Of a DNA stretch of 49,604 nucleotides, positions 1 to 6,166 are shown one piece after another. This stretch comes from Lachnospiraceae bacterium (GTDB lineage Bacteria > Bacillota > Clostridia > Lachnospirales > Lachnospiraceae). Positions within the stretch are counted from its first letter, which is position 1; every line of letters starts with the position of its first letter. The notes under the pieces were generated by a model, which was given only the letters and a program-made list of their open reading frames with translations, was not told the DNA's origin and did not search any database. The stretch is taken from assembly GCA_910575475.1 (NCBI GenBank), contig CAJTGD010000041.1, forward strand, positions 1 through 49,604. Reading direction: 5' to 3'. A program made the translations under genes and the position numbers.

Positions 1-1
1 A

Positions 2-94
2 GTAGACACAAGATTTGGCAGAAAACGTTGGAAAACCGAGATAATTGAGCGTGATAAATTATTTCTTAAATATCTTGGTGTTACCAGAGACTGA
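2..94 (+). CDS. C-terminal tail of a gene truncated by the window edge
   Basis: Frame 2 stays open from the first bases of the window and ends at TGA 92-94, giving about 30 residues ending in FLKYLGVTRD. The tail is basic and aromatic (RFGRKRWK) and the stop lies 38 bases before the PadR gene, which fits a real upstream gene of the same element. The rest of the gene is outside the window and I do not recognise the family from this fragment. A chance open frame of this length is possible. Confidence 0.4.
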   Translation, partial: VDTRFGRKRWKTEIIERDKLFLKYLGVTRD

Positions 95-109
95 TATTTT
101 AACGAGTAA

Positions 110-127
110 CTAAAACTCGGATTTTAG
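110..127. promoter_or_regulatory. Small palindrome just upstream of the PadR gene
   Basis: CTAAAA at 110-115 and TTTTAG at 122-127 form a 6-bp inverted repeat ending 5 bases before the PadR start codon. PadR regulators commonly bind short palindromes in their own promoters, so this could be an operator. That is inference: the repeat is short and AT-rich, does not match the known ATGT-N8-ACAT type, and could arise by chance. Confidence 0.25.
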
Positions 128-132
128 GTTAA

Positions 133-660
133 ATGGCTACCATTGACTTGATTGTATTGGGAATGTTGAAGCGGGAATCAATGAGTGCATACGATATTCA
201 GAAACTGGTGGAATACCGCAACATCTCAAAATGGGTAAAAATCAGCACGCCATCCATCTATAAAAAGGTGATCCAGTTGGAAGAAAAGGGGCTTATCACA
301 AGCCGCACGGAGAAAGAAGGCAAAATGCCCGAAAAAGCGGTATATTCTTTGACGGATGCAGGAAATGAGGAATTTGAAAAGTTGATGATTGAAATATCCT
401 GCAAACCAATCAATATATTTTTGGATTTTAATGCTGTTATCGTAAACTTAGAAAGTATGGCGAAGGAACAACAGAGGGAATGTCTGGATCACATTGAAAG
501 CAATATCAATGTGTTGAAATCTTATCTTGAGGAGAATATTTCTATGAAAGAAAATGCGCCCGATATTCCTGCCACGGGTATGGCTGTTTTACATCAACAG
601 TTTTTGTTGGTACAAGCAATCGAAGAATGGATAGCAACACTAAAAAAGAAATTAGGATAA
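133..660 (+). CDS. PadR-family transcriptional regulator
   Basis: A 175-residue protein with the PadR layout. An N-terminal winged helix (about residues 1-85) starts LIVLGMLKRESMSAYDIQK and carries the typical wing segment SIYKKVIQLEEKGLITSR and YSLTDAG. A C-terminal helical region (about 90-175) of the Vir_act_alpha_C type would mediate dimerisation. PadR proteins are usually ligand-responsive repressors of neighbouring transport or stress genes; the target here is not visible. The start is ATG 133, with only weak ribosome-binding sequence before it. The Cys-rich KTR gene begins 6 bases after its stop, so the two are probably cotranscribed. It is cargo or control of the mobile element whose recombinases lie at 3377-5855. 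Confidence 0.85.
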   Translation: MATIDLIVLGMLKRESMSAYDIQKLVEYRNISKWVKISTPSIYKKVIQLEEKGLITSRTEKEGKMPEKAVYSLTDAGNEEFEKLMIEISCKPINIFLDFNAVIVNLESMAKEQQRECLDHIESNINVLKSYLEENISMKENAPDIPATGMAVLHQQFLLVQAIEEWIATLKKKLG

Positions 661-666
661 TTTGTT

Positions 667-864
667 ATGGGTAAAGTAGAATGGATCTTATGTCCTGTCT
701 GCGGAAGTAAAACCCGTAACAAGGTTAGGGAGGATACTGTTCTGAAAAATTATCCTCTCTACTGCCCAAAATGCAGGCAGGAAACATTAATTGAAGCGAA
801 GAATTTACAAGTAATAGTCATCAAAGAGCCAGACACATTAGATGCAGAGCCGATGAACATGTGA
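667..864 (+). CDS. Cysteine-rich KTR domain protein
   Basis: A 65-residue protein with two CxxC pairs (C9-x2-C12 in CPVCGSKTR and C33-x2-C36 in YCPKCRQET) that should form one zinc ribbon. The CPVCG-KTR-RED pattern is the signature of the Cys_rich_KTR family, small proteins of unknown function that recur in Tn916-type conjugative elements of Bacillota. The length equals the usual family length, so the gene is complete. It begins 6 bases after the PadR stop. A terminator hairpin overlaps its last codons (849-892), suggesting that a padR-KTR transcript ends here. Its function is unknown; nucleic-acid binding is plausible from the ribbon. Confidence 0.85.
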   Translation: MGKVEWILCPVCGSKTRNKVREDTVLKNYPLYCPKCRQETLIEAKNLQVIVIKEPDTLDAEPMNM

Positions 865-892
865 GAAATCACAGTTTGTCGGCTTTTCTTTT
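849..892 (+). terminator. Intrinsic terminator overlapping the end of the KTR gene
   Basis: GCCGA (849-853) pairs with TCGGC (879-883), with an inner stem GTGA/TCAC (861-864/869-872), followed by TTTTCTTTT. The KTR stop codon lies inside the hairpin. This fits termination of the padR-KTR transcript. Confidence 0.6.
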
Positions 893-982
893 TACAGAAC
901 CATAGGTAGATACGTCCACCAAATAAAAAAAACAGCAATTTGGTGGGCGGTATTGCTATGCCCGAAAGACTTAACAAACACT

Positions 983-1015
983 CTCCAAACCTGTTTCAAG
1001 TTTGGAGGGATTTTT
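983..1015 (+). terminator. Intrinsic terminator or attenuator hairpin
   Basis: Perfect 8-bp stem CTCCAAAC (983-990) with GTTTGGAG (1000-1007), a 9-base loop, and a five-T run at 1011-1015 after GGA. It lies in the leader of the sigma-like gene and has no gene directly upstream, so it may act as an attenuator. Confidence 0.6.
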
Positions 1016-1161
1016 ATTGCCTGCAAATTGCAATTTCTATTTTCATATACGATATAAAGGGACGGATAACCCGTTAAAAAAATCCTTGCCAATACAATGG
1101 GGCTTTCTACCCCACAAGTAGAGGTCAAATTTCTACATAATAGAAATAAATTCTCCAAAGA

Positions 1162-1192
1162 CCGTAAAGGTGTGACAGCCTTTGCGGTTTTT
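1162..1192 (+). terminator. Second intrinsic terminator or attenuator in the leader
   Basis: CCGTAAAGG (1162-1170) pairs with CCTTTGCGG (1179-1187) through one G-U wobble, followed by TTTTTC. Together with the hairpin at 983-1007 it forms a two-terminator leader upstream of the sigma-like gene. Confidence 0.65.
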
Positions 1193-1259
1193 CTTTTGTC
1201 GTTTTTTGCCGGATTACGCCGCAGGGCGTTATTCATCATCGGTTGCCGCTCACCGCCTT

Positions 1260-1293
1260 CCAACCTGAATTTTCAACAAAAAATTCAGATTGG
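1260..1293 (+). promoter_or_regulatory. 14-bp hairpin abutting the ribosome binding site
   Basis: The arms at 1260-1273 and 1280-1293 are complementary in 13 of 14 positions with a 6-base loop. The right arm ends in the first G residues of the TGGAGG ribosome binding site (1291-1296) for the ATG at 1304. Folding in RNA would partly hide the site, which suggests translational control. This is inference from structure alone. Confidence 0.5.
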
Positions 1294-1303
1294 AGGAAAG
1301 GAC

Positions 1304-1780
1304 ATGGAGGGTAATCGCCCAAAAAGAAGAAAGGATAAGTATAATCCTTATACAATATTCGAGAAAGACGGCCAGTATTACGTTTCATTCAAAGATGGAC
1401 AAGGTGATTTACATAAACTTGAAATCAGCAAGGTGCTGTATGACACGTTTGATTCTTTTGAATTAAGCGATCTGGTGTATCTTAACGTGGTGGACAGGCA
1501 TATCGAGCAATCCGAGGTGTGGGAAAACACTTTGAATATGAGAGCGATGAAAAAGCCGGACAGCATGGAGGAAATCGTGTTCCGCAGGGTTCAGACAGAA
1601 AAGCTACATAAGGCAATCGACGAACTGCCGGAAAAGCAGAAGAAAAGGCTGATACTGCATTATTTTCAGGAATTGACCTATGTGGAAATCGCAGAGCGGG
1701 AGCAATGTTCGACCAGAGCAGTAGAGTACAGTATCCACGGGGCAATTCAAAGCCTGAAAAAGTTTTTTGAAAAAAATTAA
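1304..1780 (+). CDS. Sigma-70-like factor with region 4 HTH, Tn916 Orf7 type
   Basis: A 158-residue protein. The N-terminal part (1-85, EGNRPKRRKDKYNPYTIFEK) has no region-2 motif that I can recognise. The C-terminal part (about 95-155) is a clear sigma region 4: LHKAIDELPEKQKKRLILHY, then ELTYVEIAEREQCSTRAVEY and a final helix. Such short sigma-like proteins are typical of Tn916-type elements, where they are thought to control element genes. I chose ATG 1304 because GGAGG precedes it at 1292-1296; the longer open frame would start inside the leader hairpins. The leader structure upstream suggests attenuated or translationally controlled expression. Direct sigma function, as opposed to DNA-binding regulation, is unproven. 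Confidence 0.8.
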   Translation: MEGNRPKRRKDKYNPYTIFEKDGQYYVSFKDGQGDLHKLEISKVLYDTFDSFELSDLVYLNVVDRHIEQSEVWENTLNMRAMKKPDSMEEIVFRRVQTEKLHKAIDELPEKQKKRLILHYFQELTYVEIAEREQCSTRAVEYSIHGAIQSLKKFFEKN

Positions 1781-1869
1781 AAAAGGACTTTCGGGTTTTG
1801 CCTGATAAGTGAGGAAACAGGTGAGGGAGATAAAAATTCCTTTACCTGTTTTCTGCATTTATGTGGTGA

Positions 1870-2283
1870 ATGGGTTTGCACCGTGAAAATTTCATACCCA
1901 TTCATCAAATACATTCCTGTTGTTATCGTGATGAGCGTAAGCCACGTTAGCAGGTACGCCATGAGCTGGATGGAGATAAAGGCAACGAAATCGCACAGAC
2001 AGAAAGACAATGGTTTGCGGCTGTCTTATCCCCGTTTAAGGAGCGGAAAATACCGGGCTATAACTATCAGTTTGCTACTGATAAGGCGATAACAGGCAGC
2101 AGGGACAATGATACTCCCGTCCAGTCACAGGTCGAGCGTAAATACCCATCAGGTATACAAACGCCGCAACCAATGAGGGCGGCTCCGGGCGATCCCCGGA
2201 GGGGTGCTATTCCCGTGGAGCTGGTCAGCAGCCAGTCGTTTGGTGACTTCCCTATGTTTGCCGTAAAAGCGGTAGATATGTAA
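1870..2283 (+). pseudogene. Eroded C-terminal end of a larger element gene
   Basis: One frame runs open from 1951 to TAA 2281-2283 (110 codons) with protein-like composition, including QWFAAVLSPFKERKIPGYNY, RAAPGDPRRGAIPVELVSS and a final FAVKAVDM, but without a good start. The same frame continues upstream with plausible sequence (CYRDERKPR) across a single TAG at 1948-1950 back to an ATG at 1870 that has no good ribosome binding site. This looks like the tail of a larger protein left by deletion plus a nonsense change. I do not recognise the family. Open frames in the other frames here are shorter and not family-like. Confidence 0.5.
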
Positions 2284-2327
2284 GCCGGGGTGTCGAGGAC
2301 AAATAGGCTTATCAGGCTAAAAGTGGT

Positions 2328-2392
2328 AGCCGGACACAAAACATGAAAATATTCTGAAGAATAATCAAAAAGCCATGCTTTTGTGTTCGGCT
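2328..2392. repeat. 14-bp inverted repeat with structured spacer
   Basis: AGCCGGACACAAAA (2328-2341) and TTTTGTGTTCGGCT (2379-2392) are complementary with one G-U. The spacer has an inner ATTCT/AGAAT stem, and CATG next to both arms lets the stem grow. It lies between the eroded gene tail and the mazF-like gene and has no T-run. It may be a recombination scar, a protein site or a leader structure for the toxin gene. Confidence 0.55.
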
Positions 2393-2515
2393 GATACATA
2401 CCTGAAATGCAGTTTTTTCGGCAGGTAAGATGTATTCTGCAAATTTATATTTTCCGCCATGAAAGAAAAAGCAGACTGAATTCAGGAAGTAAAGATTATG
2501 GAGGACATTTTTATT

Positions 2516-3055
2516 ATGGAAGAAAGAAAAATCAGACGAGGGGATATTTACCATGCAGACTTAAATCCCGTTTTCGGAAGTGAGCAGGGCGGATACCGTC
2601 CGGTATTAGTGATTCAGAATAACAGAGGGAATCAATACAGCCCAACCGTAATTGTGGCGGCAATTACAAGCAGGCCAAAGTCAAAAATGCCCACGCATGT
2701 CCCGGTTCCGGCAGATATGCAAGGTCTGGAAAAAGATTCTGTTGTGTTGTTAGAGCAAGTCCGAACACTGGATAAAAAGAGACTGGGGGATTATATCGGG
2801 ACGCTGGACAGACAGCAAATGTTGAAGGTTGATAAAGCGTTATGCTCCAGCACCGGGATGAGAAAACGGGATAAACCGATTTTAATGTGTTTATGTCCCA
2901 TATGTGCAAAACCCTTTTATGATTCCAAAGAGCATTTTATCCAGAGGGCAGATAAAAATCAAAATTTAAAGGATACCTGTATGTTTTGCAACAGCAGGCA
3001 GGGATACGATTATTTAATAAGGAAAAGGTATTGCAGTGAGAACAAGGATAATTGA
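2516..3055 (+). CDS. MazF/PemK-family endoribonuclease toxin with C-terminal zinc ribbon
   Basis: Residues 1-115 match the MazF/PemK fold: KIRRGDIYHADLNPVFGSEQ, then GYRPVLVIQN with the catalytic Arg28, AAITSRP with Thr51, and VRTLDKKRLGDYIGTLD. MazF toxins cut mRNA and are normally about 110-120 residues and paired with a MazE antitoxin. This protein is 179 residues. It continues into a ribbon with C127-x2-C130 and C155-x2-C158 (CPICAKPF and CMFCNSRQGY). No MazE-like gene precedes it. I prefer ATG 2516, with GGAGG at 2500-2504; ATG 2498 would add six residues. It may serve element maintenance, or the ribbon may retarget the nuclease; both are inference. Confidence 0.85.
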   Translation: MEERKIRRGDIYHADLNPVFGSEQGGYRPVLVIQNNRGNQYSPTVIVAAITSRPKSKMPTHVPVPADMQGLEKDSVVLLEQVRTLDKKRLGDYIGTLDRQQMLKVDKALCSSTGMRKRDKPILMCLCPICAKPFYDSKEHFIQRADKNQNLKDTCMFCNSRQGYDYLIRKRYCSENKDN

Positions 3056-3091
3056 AAAGTCAAGGATGCGATTTGAAAATTCGCACATTAG

Positions 3092-3140
3092 ACGGGAAGG
3101 GATTGTGAAGCTATGATAATAGCAAGCAGTCCCTTCCCGT
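3092..3140. repeat. 11-bp perfect inverted repeat between mazF-like and xis-like genes
   Basis: ACGGGAAGGGA (3092-3102) pairs with TCCCTTCCCGT (3130-3140), with an inner GCTAT/ATAGC stem. No T-run follows, so it is not a classic terminator. It ends just before the ribosome binding site of the excisionase-like gene, so it could limit xis expression or mark a recombinase or processing site. Confidence 0.5.
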
Positions 3141-3168
3141 GTTTCGGGAGGTGACTGATATAGATACC

Positions 3169-3357
3169 ATGAATTTGCAAAAACAGGTTTATGACGCTGA
3201 TGACATTCAAAAGCTATTGGGTATTGGTAGAAGCAAGGCATACGCATTTCTGGATGAAGCCTATGAGAGTCAGAAACCGTTCAGGGTGATAAAAATAGGA
3301 AAGCTGTACCGGGTTCCCAAAGAGGGATTTGATCAATGGTTAAATGGAGCAAGCTAA
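3169..3357 (+). CDS. xis: Excisionase-like helix-turn-helix protein
   Basis: A 62-residue protein with a MerR-like winged HTH of the excisionase/HTH_17 family: VYDADDIQKLLGIGRSKAYA followed by the wing FRVIKIGKLYRVPKEGFDQW. Proteins of this family bind element ends and steer the integrase toward excision. I chose ATG 3169 behind GGGAGGTG (3146-3153), although the spacing is long; a GTG at 3139 would lie upstream of that site. The following integrase start (3377) is 20 bases after the stop, matching the xis-int order of Tn916. The symbol is given by role, not by close identity. Confidence 0.8.
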   Translation: MNLQKQVYDADDIQKLLGIGRSKAYAFLDEAYESQKPFRVIKIGKLYRVPKEGFDQWLNGAS

Positions 3358-3376
3358 ATGTGCGGAGGTGATAGGA

Positions 3377-4570
3377 ATGGGAAAGAAAACACAGGAAAAG
3401 AGTGTTGCTTTTTTTGAACGAAATTCATGGTATCACCGGACAAAGGCACTGCAAGACAACGGCATTGTTAAATATGGAAAGAAAGGCGGGTTTTCCAGTC
3501 AGGCAGAGGCGGAGGCCAGTTATCGGAAATGCGAGGAAGAATTTAATGCGCTGTTGCGGAAACAGCAGCTTTCCAGCAAATCCAATAAAGATGTTCTCTT
3601 TAAAGATTATCTTATCTACTGGTTTGAAGAAGTGTTTTCAAAAAGAATCGAGACGACAACAAGAATGGTTGGGGCATACGCCTTATATGACTTGATTATC
3701 CCAAACATTGATTATGATATAAAGATGAGGTTTGTCAGCGTGGAGTACCTGGACGGACTTCTGGAGAGGACATCAAAGGCTTGTGTTTCGGCAGGAAACA
3801 AAGGGCGGGAAATTTTGAATCTTGCCATGAAAGAGGCAGTCATAGAAGGCTATATCAATGTGAATCCCGTGCCGGAAACAAAGCCGTATAAGCGAAAGAA
3901 ACCCAATATCGTGATTCTCAGCAGGGAGAAAATAAAAATACTCCTTCAGGCGGCTTCAAAGGATAACTGGTATCTGGAAATTCTGTTGGGACTGTTTTGC
4001 GGACTGCGGAAAGGCGAAATCTATGGGCTGAAATTTTCCGACTTTGATTTAGAACGCCGTAGTGTGAAAATCAGCAGACAGATTGTTGCAAACCCTATTA
4101 TAAAAGAGGGGAGCAGGATTGAAGAAAATATTTCAATCGAGCGTGATCCCAAAACGCCCAACAGTTTCCGGGTACTGCGTGTGCCGGAGGTCATTATTAC
4201 AGAGCTGGAGAAAAGAAAATGTCAGATTGATATGTATAAAGAAAAGATGCAGGAGGCTTTTATTGATAACGATTATATCAGTTGTCAGGCAAATGGAAAG
4301 GTACATAGCCTGTCCGCCATGAACAATGCTTTGACAAAGCTGTGTGTGCGGAATGGGCTTCCTGCTGTAACCGTGCATGGACTCCGCCATATGTTTGCCA
4401 CCATTTTGGTGGAGCAGGGTGTTCCTCTTGCGAAAATATCAGGGTTGTTGGGACACAGTTCTGTCAATACAACTTTTGAATATTATTGCGACGTCATGGA
4501 TGAGAAAGAAAAGATTATTGCCTTTATGAATGACGCTTTTATTCCTGAAGGCAGGGAAGGGACAGGATAA
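3377..4570 (+). CDS. Tyrosine recombinase/integrase 1
   Basis: A 397-residue phage-type integrase. It has an N-terminal AP2-like arm-binding segment (about 10-65), a SAM-like core-binding domain (about 72-165) and a catalytic domain (about 180-385). Catalytic residues are visible: Arg211 in CGLRKGEI, Lys259 in DPKTPNS, His334 and Arg337 in HGLRHMF, His360 in GLLGHSS, and the nucleophile Tyr369 or Tyr370 in TTFEYY. I chose ATG 3377 because GGAGGTGA stands just before it; the longer frame overlaps the xis-like gene. It should catalyse integration and excision of the element through a covalent 3'-phosphotyrosine. All catalytic positions are intact. A second integrase follows after one base. Confidence 0.92.
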   Translation: MGKKTQEKSVAFFERNSWYHRTKALQDNGIVKYGKKGGFSSQAEAEASYRKCEEEFNALLRKQQLSSKSNKDVLFKDYLIYWFEEVFSKRIETTTRMVGAYALYDLIIPNIDYDIKMRFVSVEYLDGLLERTSKACVSAGNKGREILNLAMKEAVIEGYINVNPVPETKPYKRKKPNIVILSREKIKILLQAASKDNWYLEILLGLFCGLRKGEIYGLKFSDFDLERRSVKISRQIVANPIIKEGSRIEENISIERDPKTPNSFRVLRVPEVIITELEKRKCQIDMYKEKMQEAFIDNDYISCQANGKVHSLSAMNNALTKLCVRNGLPAVTVHGLRHMFATILVEQGVPLAKISGLLGHSSVNTTFEYYCDVMDEKEKIIAFMNDAFIPEGREGTG

Positions 4571-4571
4571 C

Positions 4572-5855
4572 ATGGAATTTGATTTAAAATTACAGCAGTT
4601 TGTGGACTGGAAGGTTTATAACGTCACGCCGATTAAGAATAAGTTTGGTTATCGTGTGGTGCTGATTTATGCGGACGGGACAAAAATACCACAGCAGAAA
4701 TCCGGATTTGCAACAAAGAAAGCGGCGAACACGGACAGGGACAAGACGCTGGGCGAATTATATTCAGGCACATATGTGGTATATACCAGCGTAAAAGTGA
4801 AAGACTTTATGCTGTTCTGGCTTGAAAAAGAAATGCGCCCACGCATTACAAGCGGCTCCTATGAAACTTATTCCAATATTGTGAATAACCATGTGATTCC
4901 AGCGATGGGCAACATCAGAATGACAGAAATCAAACGGAGCCATATCCAGAGCCTTTATTATGAAGAAGCGGCTGCTTCCGTTTCTATCGCAAGATTGGTA
5001 AAAACGGTGATGAACACGTCCATGCAGTATGCTGTGAATAAGAAAATCATTTCCATAAATCCAACGATTGATGTGGCTCTGCCAAAACAGGTGGAGAATA
5101 AAGCCTATCACACCCGGAACATTGATACACAAAAGACGCTGAATATGGAGCAGGTTTTAACGCTCATTGAAGCAAGCAGGGAAACGCCAATCCATATGCA
5201 GGTACTTTTTGCAGTGTTGTTGGGGTTGAGGCGGTGTGAAATCAATGGGGTAAAATATTCGGATATAGATTATATCAACCGGACATTAAAGGTACAGCGG
5301 CAGTTAGGCAAGAAACCAAACACGACTGCCGGAGACTTCCCAGCTAAGACGTTTACAAAGCAGGAAATCGGATTGAAAACGCCGTCCAGCTACCGAACCA
5401 TCCCCATACCGGATTATGTGTTTGAAGCCATTCTGGAGGAAAGAAAAGTGTATGAGAAGAACCGCAGAAGGCGGTCAGGCACATTTCAGGATTTGGATTA
5501 TATCTGCTGTTCCACTTATGGGCGTCCGAGAAGCAAGGATTTTCACTGGAGGCATTATAAGAAGCTGCTGGAGGACAATGGGCTGCCCGATATAAGGTGG
5601 CATGATTTGCGAAGCACTTTCTGTACCATTTTATTAAAGAACAATTTCAATCCTAAAGCGGTATCACAGCTAATGGGACATGCGAAAGAAATCATCACCA
5701 TAGATGTTTATGGAGATACAGCCGAAATCATCGAGGACTGCTTAGACGATCTCCAGCCGTTTATTGATGAAGTAATCCCAAAGGAGGAAAGTGAAAGCGG
5801 TACAGATTTTTCAGAAGATAATTATATAGAACAAATCAGTGAATTTCTTGCATGA
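4572..5855 (+). CDS. Tyrosine recombinase/integrase 2
   Basis: A 427-residue integrase starting at ATG 4572, right after integrase 1 (stop at 4568-4570) and behind a GGGACAGG-type site. It has an N-terminal arm-binding region (about 5-70), a core-binding SAM-like domain (about 75-170) and a catalytic domain (190-390). Arg220 (LGLRRCEI), Lys269 (GLKTPSS), His344/Arg347 (WHDLRSTF), His370 (LMGH) and Tyr380 (DVYGD) form a complete active site. The C-terminal acidic tail (about 392-427) is longer than usual. It is clearly diverged from integrase 1, so this is not a recent duplication. The two may act together at one attachment site, or one may be a relic of a second element. It ends 34 bases before the terminator-like hairpin at 5890. 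Confidence 0.92.
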   Translation: MEFDLKLQQFVDWKVYNVTPIKNKFGYRVVLIYADGTKIPQQKSGFATKKAANTDRDKTLGELYSGTYVVYTSVKVKDFMLFWLEKEMRPRITSGSYETYSNIVNNHVIPAMGNIRMTEIKRSHIQSLYYEEAAASVSIARLVKTVMNTSMQYAVNKKIISINPTIDVALPKQVENKAYHTRNIDTQKTLNMEQVLTLIEASRETPIHMQVLFAVLLGLRRCEINGVKYSDIDYINRTLKVQRQLGKKPNTTAGDFPAKTFTKQEIGLKTPSSYRTIPIPDYVFEAILEERKVYEKNRRRRSGTFQDLDYICCSTYGRPRSKDFHWRHYKKLLEDNGLPDIRWHDLRSTFCTILLKNNFNPKAVSQLMGHAKEIITIDVYGDTAEIIEDCLDDLQPFIDEVIPKEESESGTDFSEDNYIEQISEFLA

Positions 5856-5889
5856 AACTAAGATACTGGCATAACTGAATGATATAAAA

Positions 5890-5930
5890 AAGTACAGAAC
5901 AAAAGTTCGATTTTGGTCTGTACTTTTTTT
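5890..5930. terminator. Terminator-like hairpin after integrase 2, probably bidirectional
   Basis: The arms at 5890-5904 and 5911-5925 pair in 14 of 15 positions with a 6-base loop, followed by T-rich sequence to 5930 and preceded by A-rich sequence. This would end the integrase transcript. The left arm and loop contain the LexA-type box. Confidence 0.75.
5897..5908. promoter_or_regulatory. LexA (SOS) box upstream of uvrBA
   Basis: GAACAAAAGTTC at 5897-5908 is a perfect GAAC-N4-GTTC palindrome, the Bacillota LexA/DinR consensus. It lies about 11 bases before the candidate -35 region of uvrB. uvrBA is a classic SOS operon, so damage-induced derepression is expected. The box being inside a terminator stem-loop is unusual. 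Confidence 0.7.
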
Positions 5931-5947
5931 GACTTATGTGTTATAAT
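5919..5947 (+). promoter_or_regulatory. Candidate uvrB promoter
   Basis: TATAAT at 5942-5947 is a perfect -10 box. At 17-bp spacing the -35 would be TGTACT (5919-5924), a weak match. Transcription would start near 5954, giving a leader of about 210 bases before the uvrB ATG. Confidence 0.5.
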
Positions 5948-6023
5948 GAAAAACCAAATGACTGGATAATACTATCTGTACTGGCTGGTGTTATTCAGTG
6001 TTGTTTCGTTTCAAAAATACGGT

Positions 6024-6152
6024 TTTGTGACCTGCATTCGTGTAATTGCTATTTTAACGCTTATTCGCCAGCTTTGCAAGCCCATTTTACACGAATCGAA
6101 AATCAAATTACACGAATTTCGGGCGAATAAGCAAACTTTTTTCGGTCACAAA
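6024..6152. repeat. Nested inverted and direct repeats in the uvrB leader
   Basis: Three perfect inverted pairs are visible: TTTGTGACC/GGTCACAAA (6024-6032/6144-6152), a 12-mer ATTCGTGTAATT with its complement (6036-6047/6106-6117), and GCTTATTCGCC/GGCGAATAAGC (6059-6069/6122-6132). TTACACGAAT also occurs directly at 6087-6096 and 6108-6117. The second and third pairings cross, so they exclude each other in a simple RNA fold. Possible roles are a switching leader, binding sites for a dimeric protein, or integrase sites at the element end. Confidence 0.7.
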
Positions 6153-6166
6153 TTGGAGGTTTTCAT

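Larger units (their letters stand above)
893..1303 (+). other. Non-coding leader with serial hairpins before the sigma-like gene
   Basis: This 411-base stretch has no convincing gene. It carries several hairpins in series: CTCCAAAC/GTTTGGAG (983-990/1000-1007) followed by T-rich sequence, TGGGG/CCCCA (1098-1102/1110-1114), ATTTCTA/TAGAAAT (1129-1135/1141-1147), a terminator at 1162-1192, and a long hairpin at 1260-1293 next to the ribosome binding site of the sigma-like gene. The arrangement suggests an attenuated leader. The minus-strand open frame covering part of it is not family-like and is taken as chance. Confidence 0.5.
5856..6166 (+). other. Junction between integrase 2 and uvrB
   Basis: This 311-base stretch has no gene. 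It holds a terminator-like hairpin (5890-5930) containing a perfect LexA-type box (5897-5908), a TATAAT -10 box (5942-5947), and a leader of about 210 bases with nested inverted repeats (6024-6152). GGAGG precedes the uvrB start. The right attachment site of the element must lie in or next to this stretch; I cannot place it without the empty site or the left end. Confidence 0.6.

Noticed and set aside
892..1263. 123-residue minus-strand frame in the sigma leader, possibly an Orf9-like regulator
   Set aside because: No HTH or other family feature is visible and it covers several RNA hairpins; likely chance.
1..5855. Antibiotic resistance or conjugation genes expected in a Tn916-like element
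   Set aside because: None is present in the visible part; only accessory, regulatory and recombination genes are found.
5856..6166. tRNA gene as integration target
   Set aside because: No cloverleaf could be drawn; the repeats here pair in a different, crossing pattern.
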